6,793 bases of DNA from an uncultured Pseudomonadota bacterium (GTDB lineage Bacteria > Pseudomonadota > Gammaproteobacteria > Burkholderiales > SG8-39): the NCBI GenBank assembly GCA_903864555.1, contig CAIPGJ010000751.1:1-6793 (forward strand), read 5' to 3'. The notes below the pieces were generated by a model, which ran no database searches, had not been told where the DNA came from, and saw only the letters and a list, made by a program, of their open reading frames with translations. Positions 1 to 5,612 of the stretch are shown here, piece by piece; the first letter of the stretch is position 1; every line of letters begins with the position of its first letter. Position numbers and translations under genes: made by a program.

Positions 1-113
1 GCATCCTGGCCAGCATGCTGCACGAAATGAAGCGCCGCAACGCGCGCTACGGCCTGGAGACCATGTGCATCGGCGGCGGGCAAGGCATCGCGGCGATTTT
101 CGAGCGGGCCTGA
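1..113 (+). CDS. Thiolase (acetyl-CoA C-acyltransferase), C-terminal end only
   Basis: The reading frame beginning at base 3 gives about 36 residues and stops at TGA 111-113; the rest of the gene lies before the window. The segment [18 protein letters not shown] is the C-terminal signature of thiolases, in which the Cys of C-x-GGG-x-G is the second active-site cysteine, the one that acts as acid/base. Thiolases make or cleave 3-ketoacyl-CoA in the cytoplasm, in beta-oxidation or acetoacetyl-CoA formation. The preceding residues ([15 protein letters not shown]) also fit the family, where a helix rich in Arg leads into this motif. The tail cannot distinguish a biosynthetic acetoacetyl-CoA thiolase from a degradative one, so no symbol is given. 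A terminator-like hairpin follows 65 bases downstream, suggesting that this is the last gene of its transcript. Confidence 0.9.
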   Translation, partial: ILASMLHEMKRRNARYGLETMCIGGGQGIAAIFERA

Positions 114-178
114 TTAGCAGCCTGACTGAAGGTCTGAGGCACAAGCTGGCGCCCTGAACGGGGCGCCGGTATCGAAGA

Positions 179-219
179 AACGGTGAACCTGCCATTTTTG
201 GGTTCGCCGTTTTCATTTT
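179..219 (+). terminator. Probable rho-independent terminator of the thiolase transcript
   Basis: Bases 179-189 (AACGGTGAACC) pair with 201-211 (GGTTCGCCGTT) in an 11-bp stem with one G-U pair and an 11-base loop. TTTT begins at 210 and a second TTTT lies at 216-219. The stem is followed by T-rich sequence only on the + strand, so it serves the thiolase side. A second GC-rich hairpin without a T tract (GGCGCCC 148-154 with GGGCGCC 161-167) lies just before it and may assist. The T tract is broken by CA, so efficiency is uncertain. Confidence 0.6.
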
Positions 220-220
220 C

Positions 221-286
221 GCTCTGATAATAATCAGAGCGTTTATTTAATACTATTGCAGCATACTATTTGAATTTGATAGTAAT
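221..286. repeat. AT-rich islet with short dyads (TACTAT half-sites)
   Basis: This 66-bp stretch is much richer in A+T than its surroundings. It opens with a perfect inverted repeat, GCTCTGAT-AATA-ATCAGAGC (221-240). It then contains ATACTATT twice as a direct repeat (250-257 and 263-270, 13 bases apart) and the inverted half-site ATAGTA at 279-284. The first dyad could be an extra terminator hairpin, since it is followed by GTTTATTT. The TACTAT cluster looks like binding-site architecture, but it lies downstream of both flanking genes, so no regulated gene is evident. Function is unknown. Confidence 0.4.
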
Positions 287-331
287 ACCCTCCCCTGGAG
301 GACGCGCCGTACAGCGCCCCTGGACATCCTT

Positions 332-451
332 TCATAACCCGGTGGATCGCACCCGCAATGACAGCGGAATCGCCAGTCCCATCGCCTTCGCGGCCCACAC
401 ATTCACCAAGCGCTCGAAGGTCGTTGCGCGCTCGAATGGCAACTCGGCGGC
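332..451 (-). pseudogene. Relic of an ABC_sub_bind-family substrate-binding protein (C-terminus)
   Basis: Reading the minus strand from about 451 to the TGA at 334-332 gives AAELPFERATTFERLVNVWA followed by AKAMGLAIPLSLRVRSTGL and a stop. From memory, the C-terminus of ABC_sub_bind-type lipoprotein or periplasmic binding proteins (Pfam family ABC_sub_bind, often labelled putative tryptophan/tyrosine ABC transporter substrate-binding) reads LPVEQPTKFELVINLKTAKA then LGLTIPPSLLARADEVIE. About 17 of 36 positions agree, including LP-E, T-FE, N, AKA-GL-IP-SL and R. The frame upstream runs out of phase into the PrpD coding sequence, the family's body is absent, and the usual ADEVIE ending is replaced by STGL-stop. 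It therefore looks like a leftover 3' end of a deleted gene. There is no start codon or ribosome binding site of its own. The match is by recall, not by alignment. Confidence 0.62.
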
Positions 452-489
452 AGCCCATGGAACTGGCGTTGAACGCTTGGGTGCCCGGC

Positions 490-1851
490 TTATGCGGCAG
501 ATTGCAGGGCGGTCACCAATCTGTCAGCCTTCGCGCCACTATCCAGGTCGCACAGCGTCCCGTAAATTTCGTCGAGTCTGGAACGATCGAAAATGAGTTC
601 CCCACAATCCACAAACTTGTCAAATAGCTGCTTCTCGGTGAACCACCGTTCCGGCTTGCCAAGGGCAAGCGGCACCAGCTTCTCGTGCTTTTCGCCGTCC
701 GCCATTTCAATGCTGACGACCGTGGCGAATTCCGTGTCATGAAGCACGCGTTCGTCGGCCTGCATTGTCACGCGCGGCATCAGTTCGTTGAGAGCGGGGC
801 TCGCGAAAACCCTGTCGCTGAAAGTGGTCAGCCCCACAGCACCTTGCGTGAGCGCGGCCGAGATGCAGTAGCGCAGGCTGAATTTTGCTTCGAGCGGCGA
901 CTTGGGCAGACCCAATATCAGCGGTTCGAATGCGAGTTGCGAAACGCCTGCACGCACTGATTGGATGGCGCCCTGGCCGATCTCCGTGCGCAGCAGCAGC
1001 GCGGCTTCGATCCCGGTGTGAGTGGCGCCGCATGAGGGATAGGGCTTTAGCGCAATACCGTAATCCGTCATGATTTCGAGTGGTTCACCCCAGCACTGCA
1101 ACTGCAGCAAATCGACACCCTTGCCGTCGTTCAGAACGTTGGCATAGCCGTACTTGTGTTCAATCGACTCCTCGGCGGCGTTGAACCCCTCGCGCGCCAG
1201 CAGCGCGGCGAGTACGCCATTGCGTGCGGCATAGCCGGCATGCAGCGGTTTCACCATGGTGCCAAAGTTTGCGCGCCAGCCGCCCGCTGCTGAACCGGCA
1301 ATGCCGATGGCCATCACCAGTTGGTCTTCGGTGAGCTTGAGCAACCGGCCCGCGCAGACGGCGGCGGCCAGGGTGCCGAACGTGATGGTTGCGTGCCAGC
1401 CTTGTTTCATGTGCTGGGGTTGGAGCGCGCGTCCAAGCTTGCCAACGACTTCAAGTCCAAGGATGTACGAGGTGACAAAATCACGGCCTGTTGCGTCAGC
1501 CATTTCGGAAACGGCGAGCATGGCGGGCAATAGCACGGCGCTGGGATGCGCGTAGGCGGGGTGGTTCGAATCGTCGTAGTCAAGCGCATGCGCGAGCGCA
1601 CCGTTGTAGAGGGCGGCATCGGCTGGCGTCGAATAATCCGGGGTGCCGATCAACAGTCCGCGACCGCCTTCATGCGGGGCCCGGGAGACGACCCTGAGCA
1701 ATTTGTCGGCGAGCGGTTCCTGGCTGCCCGCGAGTATGCAGGCGACACAATCGGTCATTGCATAGACTGCGCGGCTGCGCGCAGCGTGCGGAAAATCTGT
1801 GTCTCGCTTGCTGAGCACATAGCGGGCAAGCTGACGCGCAAGGGTATCCAT
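490..1851 (-). CDS. MmgE/PrpD family protein
   Basis: This 453-residue cytoplasmic protein has the usual length of the MmgE/PrpD family, whose best-known members are 2-methylcitrate dehydratase (PrpD), cis-aconitate decarboxylase and iminodisuccinate-related enzymes. The all-helical N-terminal domain spans roughly residues 5-245 and the smaller C-terminal domain about 260-440. Family motifs are visible: HALDYDDSN (88-96) with HPSAVLLPA (102-110), GWHATITFGT (151-160), KPLHAGYAARNG (201-212) and KPYPSCGATHTG (269-280). The His, Asp and Lys of these blocks line the active site in the family. The ATG at 1851 is the only usable start: an in-frame TAA lies 36 bases (12 codons) upstream with no start codon between. 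The ribosome binding site is weak (GGCGGA, 12 bases away). The gene is divergent from a Bug receptor gene, a pairing common in Burkholderiales, where such PrpD-like genes act on unidentified carboxylates. No prpB/prpC neighbours are present, so it should not be called prpD. Confidence 0.88.
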   Translation of the reverse strand: MDTLARQLARYVLSKRDTDFPHAARSRAVYAMTDCVACILAGSQEPLADKLLRVVSRAPHEGGRGLLIGTPDYSTPADAALYNGALAHALDYDDSNHPAYAHPSAVLLPAMLAVSEMADATGRDFVTSYILGLEVVGKLGRALQPQHMKQGWHATITFGTLAAAVCAGRLLKLTEDQLVMAIGIAGSAAGGWRANFGTMVKPLHAGYAARNGVLAALLAREGFNAAEESIEHKYGYANVLNDGKGVDLLQLQCWGEPLEIMTDYGIALKPYPSCGATHTGIEAALLLRTEIGQGAIQSVRAGVSQLAFEPLILGLPKSPLEAKFSLRYCISAALTQGAVGLTTFSDRVFASPALNELMPRVTMQADERVLHDTEFATVVSIEMADGEKHEKLVPLALGKPERWFTEKQLFDKFVDCGELIFDRSRLDEIYGTLCDLDSGAKADRLVTALQSAA

Positions 1852-2100
1852 GGTGTGCCGTTGTCCGCCAAAATAATGGCATTGAGTTTAGCGACAAATC
1901 GACATTCCGGTCATTCTTGCGTAAGGAATCGTTTGGTAGTGCCAGAACTTCTTCGTGCATCCCTATTCATGGCGTGCTATCTAAGTTGGTTCATTCAGAA
2001 TAATCTGACCGCTGTTTTTAGAGGCCTGGTCTGCTTATTCAATCGGGCGTGCCATGCCGCGCGGCGGCCCCACATGTCGCCGCCAATAAGGGGGAGTGCA
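1852..2100. promoter_or_regulatory. Divergent promoter region between the MmgE/PrpD and Bug genes
   Basis: This 249-bp gap separates two divergent starts, so it must carry both promoters unless transcription enters from elsewhere. On the minus strand, TTGTCG (1897-1892) and TATTTT (1875-1870), 16 bases apart, make a possible sigma-70 promoter that would leave an 18-base leader for the MmgE/PrpD gene. A perfect small dyad, TCAGA-ATAA-TCTGA (1995-2008), sits about 95 bases before the Bug start and could be an operator. No regulator gene is encoded nearby. No convincing -10/-35 pair was found for the + strand. These sites are candidates only. Confidence 0.4.
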
Positions 2101-3081
2101 ATGCGCAGGGAAAAAATCGTTTTGCTTGCCGCGCTGGCCGCTGGCTGGCTGATCAATTCAGCTGGCACGGTCGTGAATGCTCAGGACAATTATCCCGTGC
2201 GCGCCATCCGCCTGATCACGCCTGCCGGCCCGGGAGGCACCACTGACATGCTCGCCCGGATGTTCGGGGCGCGCTTGTCCGAAACTTTCAGGCAGCCGGT
2301 GGTTATCGACAACCGCGCCAGCTCTTCGGGCGTGATTGCCGCGGAGCTCACCGCTGCTGCTGCGCCCGACGGTTACACCTTGCTGTTGCCCTTTCATCAG
2401 CACACGGTCAATGCGGTATTGAATCCCTCACTGCCGTACCATGCGGTCAATTCGTTCACGCCGGTGACGCAGCTGACGGCCGCCGGCCTGCAACTGGTCA
2501 TCAATCCGGTCACGCCAGCGAAAAACCTGCAGGAGTTCATCGACTGGACCCGGAGCTTCAAGGGTGCATTGAATTTCGGCTCCGGGGGTATTGGCACCGG
2601 AGGCCATCTTGCCGGTGAGCTCTATAACCTCATGGGCAAAGTAAAGGCCCAGCACATTCCCTACAAAGGCGGTGCGGCCGTGCTGCTTGCGCTGGTGGCT
2701 GGTGAGTACCACTACAACTTTGCCGGCATGCAACCTGCGCAACCGCTGGTGCGAAGCGGCAAGCTGCGCGCTTTGGCAGTCACGACGCCGCAGCGCATCA
2801 AGTCGCTGCCCGATCTGCCGGCCATGGCAGAAGTGTTGCCGGGATTTGAAGTGGTCGGCTGGTATGGCGTGTTTGCTCCCGCAAAATTGCCCGCTCCGAT
2901 ACTGTCTCGGCTGCACCAGGAGCTCGTGCGCATACTTCATGAGCCCGAGGTGCGGGAACGTATCGTGGCCGACGGATCAGAGCCGGTGGGCAATGCGCCG
3001 GAAGTCTTCCGGCAATATCTGCTCGCTGATCTGGCAAAGTGGCAGCGTGTCGTGAAGGAAAGTGGGGCAAAGCTGGATTAG
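2101..3081 (+). CDS. Bug-family (TTT) periplasmic substrate-binding protein
   Basis: This 326-residue extracytoplasmic receptor belongs to the tripartite tricarboxylate transporter family, whose members bind carboxylates or other small acids in the periplasm. The N-terminus is a Sec signal peptide (basic MRREK, hydrophobic core about 6-20, likely cleavage after VNA at 27, before QDNYPVR). Family landmarks follow in order: YPVRAIRLITPAGPGGTTDM (31-50) leading into LAR, VVIDNRASSSG (67-77), APDGYTLLL (88-96), IPYKGG (186-191) and SGKLRALAV (219-227). The C-terminus KWQRVVKESGAKLD is typical. The frame is open far upstream (from 1546), but that part is antisense to the MmgE/PrpD gene. The start at 2101 is set by AAGGGGGAG (2088-2096, 4 bases before ATG) and by the signal peptide. 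No TctA/TctB permease genes are in view, as for most Bug paralogues. The ligand cannot be predicted. Divergent pairing with the MmgE/PrpD gene suggests a shared pathway. Confidence 0.92.
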   Translation: MRREKIVLLAALAAGWLINSAGTVVNAQDNYPVRAIRLITPAGPGGTTDMLARMFGARLSETFRQPVVIDNRASSSGVIAAELTAAAAPDGYTLLLPFHQHTVNAVLNPSLPYHAVNSFTPVTQLTAAGLQLVINPVTPAKNLQEFIDWTRSFKGALNFGSGGIGTGGHLAGELYNLMGKVKAQHIPYKGGAAVLLALVAGEYHYNFAGMQPAQPLVRSGKLRALAVTTPQRIKSLPDLPAMAEVLPGFEVVGWYGVFAPAKLPAPILSRLHQELVRILHEPEVRERIVADGSEPVGNAPEVFRQYLLADLAKWQRVVKESGAKLD

Positions 3082-3306
3082 AAGGTGGCACCATCACTGG
3101 TATTCAGCGGTGGACACGATCGCCGCACGCGGCGCGGCACCCGGCCACAGCGAGATGCAATACCTGCAGGCGGCCGCCTGCAATCACGCCAAGGGATTAT
3201 CCGCATCCCTGTCGGCCAGGTAGCTCATGCCCTGCTCTTCGACCAGAAAGGTTCCCCGACACGCGCAAATTGATACCTGTCCGTAGATGCCTTCCTCGCA
3301 AAACCA
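3082..3306. other. Convergent intergenic region, no gene recognised
   Basis: This 225-bp gap lies between the 3' ends of the two Bug genes. No classical hairpin plus T-tract terminator was found for either transcript. The one structured site is an 18-bp perfect palindrome at 3165-3182. Short open frames exist on both strands (for example plus strand 3085-3273, and a minus-strand run in frame with the downstream Bug gene after its stop, ending near 3190). None has a credible start signal or resembles a family I know. Confidence 0.6.
3165..3182. repeat. 18-bp perfect palindrome between convergent genes
   Basis: TGCAGGCGGCCGCCTGCA is its own reverse complement. In RNA of either strand it can fold into a 7-bp stem (TGCAGGC/GCCTGCA) with a GGCC loop. 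Its position between two convergent genes suggests a bidirectional transcription end or mRNA-stabilising hairpin, but it lacks a flanking T tract on either strand. It could equally be a regulator site or chance in GC-rich DNA. Confidence 0.4.
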
Positions 3307-4407
3307 TTAATCGATCTTGATTCCCGACTCCTTGACTATTCGGGTGTATTTTTCGACATCGCTCGCAATCTTCCGCTCGAACTCGGCAGGTCTGCTTCCA
3401 ACAGCTTCCGCGCCTTCGGCAGAGAGCCTCGATTTCAGGTCCGGGCTACTCAGATGCTGGACAATTTCCTTGTGGAGGCGGTCGACGACAGGTCTCGGGG
3501 TCGCTTTGGGCACCAGCACCCCCAGCCAGTTTGTCTCGTCATAGCCGGGGACGCCGGACTCATCAATGGTGGGCACCTCAGGCAGGGCAGAGATCCGGTT
3601 CAAACTGCTCACGGCCAGCGCTTTCAGCTTTCCACTTTTGATATGCGGCAGGGCCTGGACAACCGTGCTGAACATCACCTGGACTTGACCTCCAACCAGA
3701 TCGGCAATCGCCGGGCCGCCGCCCTTGTAGGGAACATGGATCATGCTCGTTCGCGTCATGATCGTGAATAACTGACCTGCCAAATGGGGAGACGATCCAT
3801 TCCCGGAGGATGCATAGTTGAGTTGTCCAGGCCTGGCCTGGGCCAGTGCGATCAGGGTCTTGATGTTGTTCGCTGGAACACTTGCATGTACCACGAGTAC
3901 CGCGGGGAGAGTGGCCACCTGCGTTACCGCCGCCAGATCCTTGACCGGATCAAAAGGCAGTTTATACAAACTGGCATTAACCGCGTAGCTGGCAGACACC
4001 ATGAGGATGGTGTAGCCATCGGGTGCCGCCCTTACTGCCAGCTCGGCACCAAGGCTCCCGCCAGCACCTGGCCGATTGTCGACCAAAACGCTTTGTTTCA
4101 AATTGTCCGTCATTTTCTGGCTGAGTGATCGAGCAACGATATCGGTGCCACCCCCAGGGGGGAACGGGACGATCATCCTCACAGACCTGGACGGATATTC
4201 CTGAGAAAGCGCAGGCGTCATTGGAACCAGAATGCAGGCCAGCATGGAAGCGATGGTCAACGAGCGCCCATTTTGAATGCACCGGATCGCACCGCGACGC
4301 AATGTTTGATTACAAAGCGTGGCATGCCCGCCCATGCCTGCTAAGGGCAATGCCCCCAAGGGGGAGTCGCTGACGCCGACAAAGACCGGGGACTTCGTGC
4401 CTATCAT
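3307..4407 (-). CDS. Bug-family (TTT) periplasmic substrate-binding protein, extended N-terminus
   Basis: This second tripartite tricarboxylate transporter receptor has 366 residues, about 35-40 longer than the family norm. Landmarks are EYPSRSVRMIVPFPPGGGTD (70-89) leading into IVAR, VLVDNRPGAGGSLGAELA (107-124), APDGYTILM (128-136), LNYASSGNGSSPHLAGQLF (196-214), HVPYKGGGPAIADLVGGQVQ (224-243), SGKLKALAVSS (258-268) and the ending YTRIVKESGIKID. A hydrophobic signal core lies at about 50-64 with likely cleavage near S68/Q69, so roughly 45 residues precede it if translation begins at 4407. That start has a strong Shine-Dalgarno, AAGGAGG at 4418-4412, 4 bases from ATG. Alternatives are ATG at 4335 (342 residues) and TTG at 4302 (331 residues, normal length), neither with a good ribosome binding site. 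It follows the quinone-oxidoreductase gene by 66 bases and is probably co-transcribed. The ligand is unknown. Confidence 0.9.
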   Translation of the reverse strand: MIGTKSPVFVGVSDSPLGALPLAGMGGHATLCNQTLRRGAIRCIQNGRSLTIASMLACILVPMTPALSQEYPSRSVRMIVPFPPGGGTDIVARSLSQKMTDNLKQSVLVDNRPGAGGSLGAELAVRAAPDGYTILMVSASYAVNASLYKLPFDPVKDLAAVTQVATLPAVLVVHASVPANNIKTLIALAQARPGQLNYASSGNGSSPHLAGQLFTIMTRTSMIHVPYKGGGPAIADLVGGQVQVMFSTVVQALPHIKSGKLKALAVSSLNRISALPEVPTIDESGVPGYDETNWLGVLVPKATPRPVVDRLHKEIVQHLSSPDLKSRLSAEGAEAVGSRPAEFERKIASDVEKYTRIVKESGIKID

Positions 4408-4411
4408 GTCG

Positions 4412-4418
4412 CCTCCTT
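4412..4418 (-). promoter_or_regulatory. Strong Shine-Dalgarno deciding the 4407 start
   Basis: On the minus strand AAGGAGG is followed by CGAC and then ATG (4407-4405). This is a near-perfect anti-16S complement at slightly short spacing. It favours the long start of the downstream Bug protein over the internal ATG 4335 or TTG 4302, although the resulting N-terminus is unusually long for a secreted receptor. Confidence 0.65.
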
Positions 4419-4473
4419 GAGCTGCATTAAATTGATTCAGGCGCTTTGTCGAGCGAACGGCGCCTTCAGAAAG

Positions 4474-5448
4474 TCATATTCTGAGTGCGATTTTCCCAAT
4501 CGCTTTTCGCTCGGCCAGCAATCTCAATGCGTCAACGACTCTGGAAAGGGGAAACTCGGCCGTCACTTCCGGGTGCAACTGACCATTGCTCCACATCCGG
4601 GACAGCCGTCGAATGCCTTCCGTTGCGGCTTGCGGATTTTGCTCGGTCAGCAGACGAAAGCTAACACCGACCACGCTGGCCTGCTTCAGGAGAATCAAGT
4701 TCCCCTTAATGGCGGGTATCTCACCGCTGGCATAGCCAACAATGAGTAGACGACCGTAAGGCGCAATGGCGCGCAGCGAGGCTTCGGTTGCCGCGCCGCC
4801 CACCACATCGAACACCACATCTGCCCCGGACGGCACTTTCCCCTTAATGGCATCTCGCAGTGACTCTACGGCGCTGATGTCGATGACTTCATCCGCACCA
4901 TGTGCCAGACAAGTCGCACATTTCGCCCCTGAACTTGCCACTGCAATGACACGTGCCCCGATCGCCTTGCCGATGTCGATGGCACACAGCCCAAGCCCTC
5001 CTGCTGCACCCAATACAACCAGTGTCTCGTTCCTGGCCAGTCGACCGCAGTCAACGAGGGCATGGTGTGCCGTTCCATAGGCCAGAACGAATCCTGATGC
5101 CACCTCATCAGTCATGCCTTGCGGGATGCCATGCACCCGAGCGGCGGGAACGACAACTTGCTCGGAGAAGCACCCCTGACCCGCGTAGGTCATGACGCGA
5201 TCGCCATGGGAAAAACCCGTCACGTCCGAGGCAATTTCAAGTATGGTCCCGGCGCCCTCGACTCCTGGAATGAATGGAAGTTGCGGCCTCACCTGATACT
5301 TGCCCTGCACCATCAGCACATCAGGGGGATTCAGGGCAGCCACCTTCATGCCGATGCGCACACAGCCCTGCCTCAACGGCGGCAAGGGCGCCTCGCCAAT
5401 GAGCAGACCTTCAAGCGGGCCAAATTCTTTGCAAATAACGGCTCTCAT
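4474..5448 (-). CDS. Quinone oxidoreductase-like, zinc-independent MDR family protein
   Basis: This 324-residue cytoplasmic NADPH-dependent oxidoreductase belongs to the medium-chain dehydrogenase/reductase superfamily, QOR type, and is full length. The GroES-like N-terminal domain (about 1-125) contains ALNPPDVLMVQGKYQ (38-52) and LPFIPGVEGAGTI (57-69). The Rossmann domain has the nucleotide-binding signature VLGAAGGLGLCAIDIGKAIG (145-164), whose AAGGLG is the QOR form of the AxxGxxG motif. The residues that bind catalytic zinc in alcohol dehydrogenases are absent, so it should be zinc-free. FDVVGG (213-218) and the C-terminal PLSRVVDALRLLAERKAIGK (300-319) are also typical. Members reduce quinones or act on 2-enoyl thioesters; a role in acyl-CoA reduction is possible here but unproven. 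The ATG at 5448 follows an in-frame stop about 30 bases upstream, so no longer form exists; its own ribosome binding site is poor (ACGAGA). It is the first gene of a likely operon with the Bug receptor gene. Confidence 0.9.
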   Translation of the reverse strand: MRAVICKEFGPLEGLLIGEAPLPPLRQGCVRIGMKVAALNPPDVLMVQGKYQVRPQLPFIPGVEGAGTILEIASDVTGFSHGDRVMTYAGQGCFSEQVVVPAARVHGIPQGMTDEVASGFVLAYGTAHHALVDCGRLARNETLVVLGAAGGLGLCAIDIGKAIGARVIAVASSGAKCATCLAHGADEVIDISAVESLRDAIKGKVPSGADVVFDVVGGAATEASLRAIAPYGRLLIVGYASGEIPAIKGNLILLKQASVVGVSFRLLTEQNPQAATEGIRRLSRMWSNGQLHPEVTAEFPLSRVVDALRLLAERKAIGKIALRI

Positions 5449-5506
5449 CGTTGTCTCGTTTGCGCGTGAAATGATTCAATGCCGTCACGTCCTGCCATCC
5501 GGACAT
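5411..5506 (-). CDS. Possible 31-codon upstream ORF overlapping the oxidoreductase start
   Basis: The minus strand has AGGAG (5515-5511), 4 bases AGAT, then ATG (5506-5504). The frame encodes 31 residues starting MSGWQDVTALNHF and stops at TGA 5413-5411. It overlaps the first 38 bases of the oxidoreductase gene in another frame. Its ribosome binding site is better than that of the oxidoreductase itself, so it could act as a leader peptide or feed ribosomes to the downstream start. No family is recognised. A short ORF of this size with a fair Shine-Dalgarno can arise by chance, so this is tentative. Confidence 0.22.
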   Translation of the reverse strand: MSGWQDVTALNHFTRKRDNDESRYLQRIWPA

Positions 5507-5612
5507 ATCTCTCCTGCTCCACATGACTTGTCATCACGTCTGCCTTTGGCGGTTGTGGACTCGCGTTGCTCAAGGAAGCACTGAACAAGCGGGCTGCGCC
5601 CCCTTTGTATAT
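5449..5612. promoter_or_regulatory. Upstream region of the oxidoreductase-Bug operon
   Basis: This 164-bp stretch lies between the oxidoreductase start and the MITE-like element. The notable site is the perfect dyad ATGAC-TT-GTCAT (5523-5534), about 75-85 bases before the oxidoreductase start. Its size and spacing suit a dimeric regulator such as a GntR- or TetR-type protein, but no such gene is in the window. I could not pick a convincing -35/-10 pair. The region also holds the possible short ORF at 5411-5506. Confidence 0.35.

Noticed and set aside
243..458. Minus-strand 71-residue frame and plus-strand 270-596 and 358-627 frames
   Set aside because: They have no ribosome binding site or recognisable domain. 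The ABC_sub_bind-like signal lies in a different minus-strand frame.
1546..2100. Long N-terminal extension of the plus-strand Bug receptor frame (511 residues in total)
   Set aside because: The extension up to about 1851 is antisense to the well-supported MmgE/PrpD gene. A good ribosome binding site and a normal signal peptide fix the start at 2101.
3190..3306. Minus-strand open run after the second Bug gene's stop, in the same frame (ending YLADRDADNPLA)
   Set aside because: About 39 codons of open frame directly after a stop in GC-rich DNA is not unusual. No family was recognised and there is no start signal, so readthrough or a relic gene cannot be supported.
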